A stretch of DNA of 64,000 nucleotides from Anaerolineae bacterium (GCA_019637615.1 JAHBVJ010000002.1:186001-250000); one strand, 5' to 3'. Positions 35,725 to 44,777 are shown, counted from the first letter of the stretch. Translations and numbers: made by a program. Notes: generated by a model from the sequence alone, not told the origin.

Positions 35725-35731
35725 GGTAGTG

Positions 35732-35760
35732 AGAATAGCAGCGATAACAAGACCTGTCAA
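35732..35760 (-). promoter_or_regulatory. Consensus promoter of the small leaderless gene
   Basis: TTGACA (35755-35760), 17 bp and TATTCT (35732-35737) on the minus strand. The expected start of transcription falls on or next to the ATG at 35724. Confidence 0.8.
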
Positions 35761-35799
35761 GAGATTACATTAGGGTACTTTGCACGAATACACAGAACC

Positions 35800-36186
35800 C
35801 TACATGATGACTTTGCCAGAGCCGCCACAGGTTGGGCAAACCCCGCCATGAGAACGCCCACTCCCGCCGCATACATCACATGTTCGCGATGGCACCACCG
35901 CTCCCTTGAGCATCTGCCCCATTCGCTTATTATTCTCGCGAGAGCGCATGGCGGATGCAAACAGCCCTTTCGGACTCATTTCGTATTTCCATCGATCCTC
36001 AATGCCCAACGCGATTGACAATCGACGCTGAGCCATGCGGGAGGCAACCGCCCCTACGATGATCGTGACGACGCCAACCAATAACAGCGAGGGATTATTT
36101 GTGATCAGTACAAGGAGAGCCGGAATACCAAGCCCGACGACCAACAGCACAAGGCATCCAGCACCACGCACAAGTTGCCATTTCAT
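35800..36186 (-). CDS. Small membrane protein with DnaJ-like zinc ribbon
   Basis: This 128-residue protein has two N-terminal membrane segments (LVLLVVGLGIPALLVLIT and LLLVGVVTIIVGAVAS) and a C-terminal cytoplasmic tail ending with CDVCGGSG and CPTCGGSGKVIM. Those paired CxxCxGxG motifs are like the DnaJ cysteine-rich zinc centre. No J domain is present. Such a tail may bind zinc or partner proteins. I do not recognise a named family. Confidence 0.75.
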   Translation of the reverse strand: MKWQLVRGAGCLVLLVVGLGIPALLVLITNNPSLLLVGVVTIIVGAVASRMAQRRLSIALGIEDRWKYEMSPKGLFASAMRSRENNKRMGQMLKGAVVPSRTCDVCGGSGRSHGGVCPTCGGSGKVIM

Positions 36187-36240
36187 ATTGTCTGCTCTTT
36201 TCTATCTGATGCGGTTAGAGAGTTAAATGAGATTAGTCTG

Positions 36241-36942
36241 TCAGGTGCGTCCATTGCGGCGCATCGCTTCGCGCATTTCGTCCGCAGTCATAGATACCGG
36301 TGGTGGTCGATTGAAGAACCCCGACCGCATAATGATCACCACGATAGCGGCTAGAATCAGCAAGGGAATGTACGTAAATCCCACCGCGATGGTAGCCAAC
36401 ACGCCAAACCAACCCCAATTGTTCCTCGAAGCGAGCAGCGCGAACACGAATACAGGTATCGCACCCGCAATAATCATGGCGGCGGCGATATTGGTTGGTT
36501 GCTGATTATAGCCAAGCGGAAGACGCGGCCCTGCAATCCATTGAACGAGGAGACAGATCACGATAAAGGTGGCTAGAGCAGATAGGGAAACTTTCAAGAA
36601 ACTCGATGTGCCTGAAAAGCGTCTTTCTGCGATTGTAACCGCCAGCACCGACATCGGTATAGCCAGCCCCAATAACATTGTATGGAGTAACGTGTCACCT
36701 ACTATTGGCAAATTGATATGCGCCGGAAGCAAGAGGGCGACGACGCCAAATACGAGCGCCAAGACGATTCCGCCCGCCGCGCCAGCGATCCACGTATTCG
36801 CGAGATAAGTGCTGATAGGCAAGTTGGCTAACCACGGTGGTAACGCTATTTTACTGGTTCCCGTGGGCGAATCCGGCAGTGGTGATAGTTCGGCTTCGGC
36901 AGGCGTTGGTGGTGATTCGTTAGCGTCGATTGGTGGTTGCAT
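36241..36942 (-). CDS. Multi-pass membrane protein, unknown
   Basis: This 233-residue protein has a proline- and glutamate-rich N-terminus (about 45 residues) and six hydrophobic segments, including WIAGAAGGIVLALVFGVVAL and WFGVLATIAVGFTYIPLLIL. It ends with a short charged tail. No family is recognised. It lies 54 nt upstream of the zinc-ribbon membrane protein on the same strand, so the two may act together. Confidence 0.65.
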   Translation of the reverse strand: MQPPIDANESPPTPAEAELSPLPDSPTGTSKIALPPWLANLPISTYLANTWIAGAAGGIVLALVFGVVALLLPAHINLPIVGDTLLHTMLLGLAIPMSVLAVTIAERRFSGTSSFLKVSLSALATFIVICLLVQWIAGPRLPLGYNQQPTNIAAAMIIAGAIPVFVFALLASRNNWGWFGVLATIAVGFTYIPLLILAAIVVIIMRSGFFNRPPPVSMTADEMREAMRRNGRT

Positions 36943-37117
36943 GATCGATCCTATGTATATGTATTAACACATGGTTGATACGAGCCAAGGTAGTTTAGCA
37001 TGGAACGATTCCGCGTTATTTTGGTAAAAAAGCCTAATCGGTGACGCCTATTCAATTCGTGATGAATTTGTGATCGTCCGTGTTCGATACGCCCTCCCCG
37101 CGTCTCACTGCCGATTG

Positions 37118-37146
37118 CTCGACGCCACCTAGAGCGCCCCTACAAT
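37118..37146 (+). promoter_or_regulatory. Promoter, shared type 1
   Basis: CTCGAC, 17 bp and TACAAT precede the DUF2809 gene by about 70 nt. The block TCGACGCC-N5-AGAGCGCC-N-CTACAAT is repeated at 39116-39144. Confidence 0.6.
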
Positions 37147-37214
37147 AGGTGCTTGCTGAATGCGCATGATCACGAACACGTTTTACCGTACCAGACACAT
37201 CGTAGGAGTTATCC

Positions 37215-37598
37215 ATGCAACCTCGCAATCGATTATGCTATCTGTTTGGCACGCTCATCGGTGCAGTTTTCGTGCTGGTGTATCGCGGCCCGTTCTGGCA
37301 GTTCGTGCGCGGCTACGCCGGAGACTGGCTGATCGTGCAATTCCTCTACCTGATCGCGCGATTCTGGATCGGTGTGCGCTGGCGCTATTGGTTGGCGGCG
37401 GGCATCTTCGTCCTGAGCATTCTGGTGGAAGTGATTCAATATCTAGGCGCGGGCATAATTCCGCGCAATTTTCTGACGGAGGTCACAATTGGCAGCACGC
37501 TCGATCCGCTGGACATCCTCGCCTATGCAGTTGGTTTGGTGACGGTACTACTCATCGAGCAGGTTAGCCTCGCAAGATTGAAGCCTCATGAAGGCTAA
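37215..37598 (+). CDS. DUF2809 membrane protein
   Basis: This 127-residue protein has four hydrophobic segments. YRGPFWQFVRGYAGDWLIVQFLY and the DPLDILAYAVGL near the end match what I know of DUF2809, a family of unknown role. The second is a VanZ-like pattern too. ATG 37215 follows GGAG. Context is a stand-alone gene. Confidence 0.7.
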   Translation: MQPRNRLCYLFGTLIGAVFVLVYRGPFWQFVRGYAGDWLIVQFLYLIARFWIGVRWRYWLAAGIFVLSILVEVIQYLGAGIIPRNFLTEVTIGSTLDPLDILAYAVGLVTVLLIEQVSLARLKPHEG

Positions 37599-37674
37599 TT
37601 TGCCCTGACTATGCAGCATTTTTCCATTTGACTACAATAGCTAAGGGCAAATGGACAGCCGACATGGGGGCAGC

Positions 37675-39087
37675 GTGAGCCGCGTTTTCATCAGCTACAG
37701 CTCAACCGACCGCGAATTCGTCAAGCACATCGCGGATGATCTGCGCAAACAGGACTTCGACATCTGGATGGACACCTCGGACATCACGGGGCAACTACCA
37801 TACTGGGAAGAAATCCAGAATGCCGTTGAAGCGTGCAAACATTTCATTTTCGTCGTCTCCCCGACCTCGATCACGCGGGAATCGGGTGCGATGAAAGAAG
37901 TCTATCACGCGGTGCGCCACAACAAGATCGTCGTCCCGATCATCGTGCGCGAGACAAATTACGACAGTATCCCGATGGTGGTCGGTCCCGGTATGCTGCA
38001 AATCCACGATTTCACCAAACTGCCTTACGACGAAGCCCTGACGCGTGTGATCCGCGCGCTGAAAACCAACACGCCGACGCTGCCGAAAGATATTTCCAGA
38101 GCAAGTACCAATCGTCCCGCGCGTGGACGGACAGCGGCGGCGATCCTCATCGGTACGGCACTGATCATCGCTGTCGGCGTGATCGGGATGCTGATCGCGA
38201 ATAACAATAACAGCAATCAATTCGCTGGCACAGTTATCGCTTATAACACGCCTAACGAAACAGTCGCAGCTTTCAATTTCCAGACGCAAACCGCCGCCGC
38301 GTGGACAGATACGCCTACAGTTATCGTCACGGCAACATTACTGCCCACACTCGATGCTACCAACGCCGCCGCGTGGACGCCCATCACGCGCACGGTGGAT
38401 TATGACGGCTACAAGGTCGAGATGGCCTACGTTCCCGCTGGCACGTTCATGATGGGTGACGATAACAGCAATCAGGCCGACGAACGTCCAGCGCATAAAG
38501 TCGAGATCGCGCAGCCCTTCTGGGTGGATCGCACCGAAGTGACCAACGAGCAATTCGCCAAGCTCGGCGGTAAAGCGGATCAAACCAGCACCTTCACCGA
38601 TCCCCGTCAGCCTCGCGAGACGATCACATGGATCGAGGCGGAGGCGTTTTGTCGGGAAAAGCGCGGCGGTGCGCTGCCCACCGAGGAGCAATGGGAATGG
38701 ATCGCTGGCGGGCCGCAAGAACTGATCTATCCGTGGGGCGAAAACTGGGATACTGACCGCTTGATCTGGCTCGCCGGTGACCGAAAGAGCACGGCAAACG
38801 TGGGCAGCAAGTTAACAGGCGCATCATGGGTCGGCGCGCTGGATATGAGCGGCAACGTGTGGGAATGGACAAGTACCATTTACTACAAGTACGATCTGCC
38901 CGGTGAACGCGAAGACCCGACGGACACGACCAAAGAGCGCGTGATTCGCGGCGGTTCGTGGGCATACGGCATAGACGTGGCACAACGCACCGTTTTCCGC
39001 ACGGCGAATCGCAATCTCCGCGCACCGAATATTCGTCAAAACGATCTCGGCTTCCGCTGCGTGATGCCCATCGATAGCGCTCCTTAA
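37675..39087 (+). CDS. TIR domain - TM - FGE-like domain protein
   Basis: This 470-residue protein has an N-terminal TIR domain (VFISYSSTDREFVKHIADDL, catalytic-type glutamate in SGAMKEVYHAV), a membrane segment near residue 170 (AILIGTALIIAVGVIGMLI) and an outward FGE-sulfatase/C-lectin-like domain (AGTFMMGDD, ALPTEEQWEWIAGG, YPWGENWD, GGSWAYG and GFRCV). The active-site cysteine pair of true formylglycine-generating enzymes is missing, so the ectodomain probably binds rather than modifies. GTG 37675 follows GGGGG; ATG 37651 is an alternative. It may relay an outside signal to a TIR NADase-type or scaffold domain. Confidence 0.85.
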   Translation: MSRVFISYSSTDREFVKHIADDLRKQDFDIWMDTSDITGQLPYWEEIQNAVEACKHFIFVVSPTSITRESGAMKEVYHAVRHNKIVVPIIVRETNYDSIPMVVGPGMLQIHDFTKLPYDEALTRVIRALKTNTPTLPKDISRASTNRPARGRTAAAILIGTALIIAVGVIGMLIANNNNSNQFAGTVIAYNTPNETVAAFNFQTQTAAAWTDTPTVIVTATLLPTLDATNAAAWTPITRTVDYDGYKVEMAYVPAGTFMMGDDNSNQADERPAHKVEIAQPFWVDRTEVTNEQFAKLGGKADQTSTFTDPRQPRETITWIEAEAFCREKRGGALPTEEQWEWIAGGPQELIYPWGENWDTDRLIWLAGDRKSTANVGSKLTGASWVGALDMSGNVWEWTSTIYYKYDLPGEREDPTDTTKERVIRGGSWAYGIDVAQRTVFRTANRNLRAPNIRQNDLGFRCVMPIDSAP

Positions 39088-39115
39088 CGCTCGCCCGTCG
39101 CCTCGCCGCTGACTG

Positions 39116-39144
39116 ATCGACGCCGCGCAGAGCGCCACTACAAT
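39116..39144 (+). promoter_or_regulatory. Promoter, shared type 2
   Basis: ATCGAC, 17 bp and TACAAT precede the propeller gene by about 50 nt, in the same TCGACGCC/AGAGCGCC context as 37118-37146. Confidence 0.6.
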
Positions 39145-39196
39145 GAAGCACACGGGCATGAACATAACCATGAGTTACTAGTTGGGAGTTTGTCAG

Positions 39197-40960
39197 ATGC
39201 GTCGATTTGTCTGGCTGGTGATCGTCTCGCTGCTATTCGCGCCGAGCTTGAGCAGCAGCGCACAGGAAGAATCGGTTTTATATCAGAATGAAGCGTTGGG
39301 TATTTCATTTCAGTATCCCGCCGCGTGGACGGTGACGGAACGCGCCGACGCCCAAACTGTGATGGTCGGCAGCCGCACCGATCTGGAGATCATCGAGAGC
39401 GGTCAGAAGCCAGCGGGCGCAGTGTTCACCGTCACTATGACCAGTTTCCGCCAGTTGGGGATCGAGAACGTCGCGCAGTTGGGTGAGGTGATGGCGAAGG
39501 TTGGCGGCACGGTCAACCCGATCAAAGTTGGCGGTGCGGATGGTCTAAGCTCCGAACTGCGCGACACTGATAACGATGTGACCATCAAAACAGCGATCAT
39601 GTCGGTGGGCGAACGGCGCGTGGCGCTGGTGCGCGGGCTGGCAACGCAAACGGGTTGGCTCGGTGGCGGGCACGATCAGATCGATCAAATTCTCGGTACC
39701 TTGAACTTCTTCCCGACCAGTGTGAACGCGGGCTTGGCGAAGATTGGCTTACCCGTCTGGCAGTTGGCGACGCCTGATCTAACCAATGTGCTCGATGTGA
39801 CGCTTGATCAGGCCGAGACGACACTGTACGTGAGCGAAGTCAACAAAGGTGTCTTCACTGTCAGTACCGCAGGCAGCCTGAGCAGTGCCTTGAGACCAGC
39901 GGGAATCGGCGCATTCGGCAGTTTCGGCTTGCTGCGCGATGGCACCACCTACTATGCTGATCCGGCCAATGGCGTGATCTGGTCGCTCAAAGCGGAGGGC
40001 ACTGAACCACGCAAATTCATCGGCGCGAAGGGCAATGTCTTCAGCGCCAACTCGCCGCGTCAATTCGCGTTCGGGTTGGAAGGGCGTTTGCTGGCAATCG
40101 ATGACGATCCAGCGGGCGCGCGCATCATCGAGTTCAGTCGCGGCGGCGTGTTGAGGGCGCGTTGGGATTTGGCGGAGATCACCAACACCACGCTCGATCT
40201 GCCTGTCCTCGCCATCGATGACGCAGGCAACGTCTATGTGACCGCGCGCAACGCTGGCAGCGTGATCAAGCTGTACGCGGATGGCACGCTGGCGCAAGCG
40301 GACATCGGGCGTGCCTATCTGGCGGACACCGCTCCGACCGCGATCATTATCGACCGCTTCGACAATATCTTGGTGGCGACGGAAGACAAAGGCATCCTGA
40401 AATTTGATTCTACCGGCGCACTGATCGGCGTGATCGGACAGCCTTACGATCAGGCGGCGGAACCAAAACTCGGTCAATTGGGGCGTCCGGTGGCGTTGGC
40501 GGTCAGCGCGGATGGTAATCTGCTGTACGTAGTCGATGGCGGCAAATTCCCGCAGATCGTCTCGTTCGCGGTGGATAACAACCTTGAGATCAATGTAACG
40601 GCGGGGACGGTGGCGGCGGGCAAGATCATCTATGGCGATAGCGCCAGCGGCACGATCTCAGCTACTAGCTTTGTCTACGAATATACCTTCGCTGGTCGCC
40701 GCAACGACAAAGTGACGATCACCGCGCAAGCGGGCGATCCTAGCACGCTGGATACTTACGTCGAGTTGATCAGCCCCAAGGACAAGCGCTTGGCGGCGAA
40801 TGATGACGCGGGCGCGGCGGGACTCGCGCCGACGGATGCGCAGATCGCGGCGTTCACGCTGCCCGCGACAGGCGAGTACACCATCCGCGTGACACGCTTC
40901 GGGCGCGAGACGACCAGCGCCACAGGCACCTTCACCTTGCGCTTGGATCGGCTTAACTAA
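39197..40960 (+). CDS. Secreted propeller protein with pre-peptidase-like C-terminus
   Basis: This 587-residue protein has a signal peptide (MRRFVWLVIVSLLFAPSLSSSAQ), a PsbP-like beginning (GISFQYPAAWTVTE), a central NHL/YVTN-type beta-propeller (LAIDDAGNVYVTARN, RPVALAVSADGNLLYVVDGG) and a C-terminal domain (VTITAQAGDPSTLDTYVELISP split here to VTITAQAGDP and LDTYVELI) as in bacterial pre-peptidase ends. Such proteins are usually extracellular and bind ligands or other proteins. ATG 39197 follows GGGAG. Confidence 0.75.
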   Translation: MRRFVWLVIVSLLFAPSLSSSAQEESVLYQNEALGISFQYPAAWTVTERADAQTVMVGSRTDLEIIESGQKPAGAVFTVTMTSFRQLGIENVAQLGEVMAKVGGTVNPIKVGGADGLSSELRDTDNDVTIKTAIMSVGERRVALVRGLATQTGWLGGGHDQIDQILGTLNFFPTSVNAGLAKIGLPVWQLATPDLTNVLDVTLDQAETTLYVSEVNKGVFTVSTAGSLSSALRPAGIGAFGSFGLLRDGTTYYADPANGVIWSLKAEGTEPRKFIGAKGNVFSANSPRQFAFGLEGRLLAIDDDPAGARIIEFSRGGVLRARWDLAEITNTTLDLPVLAIDDAGNVYVTARNAGSVIKLYADGTLAQADIGRAYLADTAPTAIIIDRFDNILVATEDKGILKFDSTGALIGVIGQPYDQAAEPKLGQLGRPVALAVSADGNLLYVVDGGKFPQIVSFAVDNNLEINVTAGTVAAGKIIYGDSASGTISATSFVYEYTFAGRRNDKVTITAQAGDPSTLDTYVELISPKDKRLAANDDAGAAGLAPTDAQIAAFTLPATGEYTIRVTRFGRETTSATGTFTLRLDRLN

Positions 40961-40977
40961 CGCGCCGTACCAGAATC

Positions 40978-41024
40978 AAATGCTGGCCTTCGCGGGACGT
41001 GCATCCCACAGAAAGCCAGCATTT
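40978..41024. terminator. Bidirectional terminator between convergent genes
   Basis: AAATGCTGGC pairs with GCCAGCATTT across 27 nt. A/T tracts on both sides of the stem suit termination from either strand. Confidence 0.7.
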
Positions 41025-41048
41025 GACGTGTTAGGAGAGTCGGATTTA

Positions 41049-42398
41049 TTAAGGGTTAATGACGTACAGCGTGACGGACTGACCGGGTAGAGTCAATGTA
41101 CCGTTCAGCGCTTCGTCAGTGCCGATTTGCTCGGCGTTGTGTTCAGGATCAAGCCGCCATGTTTCCGCCGCTTTGGGCGCGTCCATCCCCGTGACGCTCA
41201 ACGTCACCGATCTGGCCCCGCGCGTCGGGTTGATGACCATCACCGTCAGCACCCCGTCGGCGCGTTTGGCAGTGTAGATCGACAGACTCGGATCGGACGA
41301 CTGCGAGGTGAGCAGTTCCGTCCCGAAATGCGTGTACATGATGTAAGCGTAATAACTCGGACGCACACTGTCGCGCGTGATCAAGCCCCACGGATGGTTA
41401 GCAACACCTTGGAAGTCCCACGAGGCGATGAATTCCACCTTGTGCGAGATCAGACGGCCTAGCACATCGCTCATCCAGATCGCGTTGTAAAACGAGTCGA
41501 GGCTGGCTTCCGCGCCGGAACTGGGGCCGGAATGCGAGTTGAATTCGGTCACGCCGATGGGAATATCGCGTCCCGCCGCTGCCTTGATGACCGCACGCAG
41601 ATTCGGGATCGCGATATCCCATTCCTTGTTGACTTCTTGCAAGCCTTCGATGGTAGCGGCAGCGGTGGAACTGCGTGCCGCGCCGGGGTATGGATAGCGG
41701 TGGATGGTCACCACATCGAGCAGATCGGCGTTGACACGCAAAAATTCTTGCAGCCAGTCCGTGCCTTGGTTATCCTGCGAATGCCCGCCGAGCGCGCGAT
41801 CCAGATATTTCATGCTTCCCGGCGTGGCGTCTAGCACGACGTAGCCGGTGATGTCTGGCCCCATGAACTTGATGTTCGGATCGACCTTGCGCATGGCTTC
41901 CGCGATCACGCGCCATTGGCTGGCTAGGTCTTGCGCCGTGTATTTATCGACTTTCATCACCTCGGTGAAAATATTGGGTTCGTTGCCGATGCTCCAATAG
42001 GTGATGTTGTAGCCCTTCTCGATGTTGGCGTAGCGCACATCCTCGGCGGCGGCTTCGGGCGTGCCGTTCAGCAACCGGACGGTCATCAAGGGTTCAGCGC
42101 CAAGCTGCTTGACCTGATACATGAACAGATCGATGCTGGATTTTTCGAGGTCTTTGCGGTCGCTGTCGCCACCGCCCCAACGCAGGAACTTGATGCCCGT
42201 CGCTTTGGCTTTGTCCATCATCTTGGGCGGGATCACGGAATTTTGTAGGTTCGAGCCGTACACGTAGGGACTGATCGCGCCCAGACTCGCGCTTGGATCG
42301 ACGCTCAGGGCGACGGATTCTTGCGCCGCCGCGCCCCGCAGCGGGAACGCCACGCCGAGGCAAATCACGAGCAAAAGAAATACAATGTTGCGATTCAT
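41049..42398 (-). CDS. Secreted clan GH-A glycoside hydrolase
   Basis: This 449-residue protein has a signal peptide (MNRNIVFLLLVICLGVAF...GAAAQ) and a TIM-barrel of the GH-A clan, with the acid/base in SIGNEPNIF (about residue 140) and the nucleophile in IGVTEFNSHSG. A C-terminal beta domain follows. It resembles arabinofuranosidase, GH39 or GH79 proteins; I cannot choose among them. It is last in the minus-strand operon that includes LacI and the CUT1 importer, so it likely acts on the same sugar outside the cell. Confidence 0.85.
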   Translation of the reverse strand: MNRNIVFLLLVICLGVAFPLRGAAAQESVALSVDPSASLGAISPYVYGSNLQNSVIPPKMMDKAKATGIKFLRWGGGDSDRKDLEKSSIDLFMYQVKQLGAEPLMTVRLLNGTPEAAAEDVRYANIEKGYNITYWSIGNEPNIFTEVMKVDKYTAQDLASQWRVIAEAMRKVDPNIKFMGPDITGYVVLDATPGSMKYLDRALGGHSQDNQGTDWLQEFLRVNADLLDVVTIHRYPYPGAARSSTAAATIEGLQEVNKEWDIAIPNLRAVIKAAAGRDIPIGVTEFNSHSGPSSGAEASLDSFYNAIWMSDVLGRLISHKVEFIASWDFQGVANHPWGLITRDSVRPSYYAYIMYTHFGTELLTSQSSDPSLSIYTAKRADGVLTVMVINPTRGARSVTLSVTGMDAPKAAETWRLDPEHNAEQIGTDEALNGTLTLPGQSVTLYVINP

Positions 42399-42470
42399 CA
42401 ACGCACCTTCAAAATGTGGCTTATAAGTTAGCAATCTTTAGGATAAGCTTCGATGTTGGCTGTAAAGAGA

Positions 42471-42500
42471 AGCCCGATGCCAAACCATCAGCATCGGGCT
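42471..42500 (-). other. Intercistronic hairpin before the glycosidase
   Basis: AGCCCGATGC pairs perfectly with GCATCGGGCT around 10 nt, between the permease stop and the glycosidase start on the minus strand. The T-rich sequence that follows may weaken transcription into the glycosidase. Confidence 0.65.
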
Positions 42501-42522
42501 AAAATGCTCGGAACAGCGACGC

Positions 42523-43611
42523 TTATTTCTCGACGCCCGTGATCACCACGCCGCGCATGAACACGCGCTGCGCGAAGAAGAAGATCACCAGCGGCAGGAT
42601 CAGCGCCATCAACGACGTGGCTTGGATCAACTGTGGCTTCGGGCCGTACACGAAGTTGAAGACCTGTACACCGACCGAGATCACCTGCAAGTCGGGCTTG
42701 CCGATCAAGTAGATTAACGGGTTGAAGTAGTCATTCCACGCGAAGACGAAGTGGAACACCGCCACCGACAGGATCGCGGGCCACGATTGCGGGATGATCA
42801 CCCGCGTCAGGATTTGGAACGGCCCCGCGCCGTCGATCATCGCCGCTTCGTCCAGTTCACGCGGCAGCGTCATGAAGAACTGGCGCAGCAGGAACACGTT
42901 GTAGGCGTTGGCGAAGAAGTGCGGCACGATCAGCGGTAGCCATGTGCCCACCCAGCCGATTTTGGAGAAGAACACGTACGTCGGGATCAGGGTAACTTGG
43001 CTCGGTAGGATGATCGTACCGATCAAGATGATGAAGAAAATGTTTTTGCCGGGGATCGGGAACCGTGCGAAGGCGTAAGCCACGCAAATCGAGGACAGCA
43101 GCGTGCCGATCATACCGGTAATCGCGACGATCAACGTATTGCGGAACAGCATTGGGAAGTTGATGGTATCCCACGCGATTTGGAAATTCTCGTAGTGTGG
43201 TTGCAGCGTGGTAACTTGTTCAAGCGTACGCCATGCGCCCTGCCACTCGATCAGATCGCCGCTGGCATTGTTCGGGTCAACAAAGGAACTAGTCTCGCGC
43301 CCTTTTTTCACCAGCGCCAACTCGCGGATACTGCCATCTTCCATCGGCACTTTATAAACCGGATAATCCTTGCCTTGGTAATTGAACACTTCCGGTTGCA
43401 TCGGCAGGATCGGGCCGTTGGCATTGGCGGCGATCTGGTCTTGCGACTTGACGGCGGTCAGCGCCATGTTGCCGAATGGCATCAGGAACGCAATCGCGAT
43501 GATCAACGTAAACAGCGTCACGAGCGCTTTGGCGGCAAACTTGCGCAATTGCATACTGTAGTGCGGCGATGTATTGACCGCAGGTGACATAGATGTAGAT
43601 ACAGTTGCCAT
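42523..43611 (-). CDS. CUT1 sugar ABC permease (MalG-like)
   Basis: This 362-residue permease has the EAA-motif loop (LPRELDEAAMIDGAGPFQI) near residue 265 and about six membrane segments. An unusually long outer loop (about residues 60-130, including QPEVFNYQGKDYPVY) lies between the first and second. The MalG/CUT1 type is inferred from partners. It lies 5 nt after the MalF-like gene. Confidence 0.9.
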   Translation of the reverse strand: MATVSTSMSPAVNTSPHYSMQLRKFAAKALVTLFTLIIAIAFLMPFGNMALTAVKSQDQIAANANGPILPMQPEVFNYQGKDYPVYKVPMEDGSIRELALVKKGRETSSFVDPNNASGDLIEWQGAWRTLEQVTTLQPHYENFQIAWDTINFPMLFRNTLIVAITGMIGTLLSSICVAYAFARFPIPGKNIFFIILIGTIILPSQVTLIPTYVFFSKIGWVGTWLPLIVPHFFANAYNVFLLRQFFMTLPRELDEAAMIDGAGPFQILTRVIIPQSWPAILSVAVFHFVFAWNDYFNPLIYLIGKPDLQVISVGVQVFNFVYGPKPQLIQATSLMALILPLVIFFFAQRVFMRGVVITGVEK

Positions 43612-43616
43612 GATGT

Positions 43617-44579
43617 TTATTGATCTCCGCCGGAGTAGTACACCCATCGGTTAGCAGTGGTGAACAGGATCAGCGTCAGACCGAGCGCGATCAAGAAGAT
43701 CACCCACGCCAGTGTTGCGCCGTAGCCCATATCAAAGAATTTGAAAGCCGTCTTATAAAGGTGCATGTTGAAGAAGTATGCCGAGGTTCCCGGTTGCCCA
43801 GTACCGTTGGTGATGATGTACGGCACTACGAAGTACTGCATCAAACCGATCACGGACAGTACCATGTTGTAGAAAATCACGGGAGAAATCATCGGCAGCG
43901 TGATCTTGTACCATTTGATCCATGCATTCGCCCCGTCTACTTCGGCAGCTTCATACAGCTCGGTGGGTACGCCTTGCATCGTCGCCAGCATCGTCAACAT
44001 CGCGTTCCCGACGCCCCAGATGCCGATCAGGATGAACGCGCCGAATATCCAGTTCGCGTCTTTCAGCCAGCTTGGGGGGTCAACCACGCCGAGCAGTTTG
44101 AGAATGCGGTTGATCCAGCCAGTTTCACCGTTGAGCACACTCTGCCACACGAAGATCGATGACACAGCGGGCACGATGTAGGGCATGTAGAACAGGGGAC
44201 GCCAGATCGATTTGCCCATCAGCGACTTGGAGTTGAGCAGCGTAGCAAGTCCTAACGGCAGCAAAATGCTAACGGGCAAGGACAGCAGCGCGAACTTGAG
44301 CGTCACGCCGAGCGAAGTCAACGTGAGCGGATCATTGAATAGCTTCGCCCAGTTATCTAGGCCAACGAACTTAATCTCTGGATTGTTCAGATTAAATTCG
44401 GTGAACGTGAAGACCAACGAAGCGATAATAGGAATGGCAGAAAAGACGGTGAAGCCGATCAGCCACGGTGAAAGAAATACCCAACCCCAACGACGCTGCC
44501 GTTCTTGCATCGAAACGCCGGATGGAGTAGTGGATACGTTAGCATTTGCAAGGATGCCAGTCTGGTTAGCAGTTGTCAT
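43617..44579 (-). CDS. CUT1 sugar ABC permease (MalF-like)
   Basis: This 320-residue permease has the EAA loop VPTELYEAAEVDGANAWIKW near residue 210 and six membrane segments. ATG 44579 is preceded by GGAGAT; a TTG lies upstream. With the MalG-like partner and the binding protein it forms an importer for a di- or oligosaccharide. No ATPase gene is adjacent, so a shared MsmK/UgpC-like ATPase is probably used. Confidence 0.9.
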   Translation of the reverse strand: MTTANQTGILANANVSTTPSGVSMQERQRRWGWVFLSPWLIGFTVFSAIPIIASLVFTFTEFNLNNPEIKFVGLDNWAKLFNDPLTLTSLGVTLKFALLSLPVSILLPLGLATLLNSKSLMGKSIWRPLFYMPYIVPAVSSIFVWQSVLNGETGWINRILKLLGVVDPPSWLKDANWIFGAFILIGIWGVGNAMLTMLATMQGVPTELYEAAEVDGANAWIKWYKITLPMISPVIFYNMVLSVIGLMQYFVVPYIITNGTGQPGTSAYFFNMHLYKTAFKFFDMGYGATLAWVIFLIALGLTLILFTTANRWVYYSGGDQ

Positions 44580-44727
44580 ATCCCAGATCTCCAATCTAAC
44601 CTAAAAGAACTATCTTGAGGGTTCATTTAGTGTCATTCTTTAAAGATTTATTACACTATACTCGAATTCAACACAGGGGTTTAAAAATCTTAAGAAATCT
44701 ATTCTTTATCGAGATGGCGCTCAACGA

Positions 44728-44753
44728 GAGGGGCGTACCGGAGCACGCCCCTC
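44728..44753 (-). other. Intercistronic hairpin after the binding-protein gene
   Basis: GAGGGGCGT pairs with ACGCCCCTC around 8 nt, after the solute-binding protein stop and before the permease. The placement matches 11271-11314. Confidence 0.65.
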
Positions 44754-44777
44754 CATATTCAGGTTAACGCGGGGAGA

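Noticed and set aside
38900..39087. Diversity-generating retroelement variable region at the FGE-like end
   Set aside because: The C-terminal fold is the usual place for such a region, but no reverse transcriptase or template repeat lies in the window.
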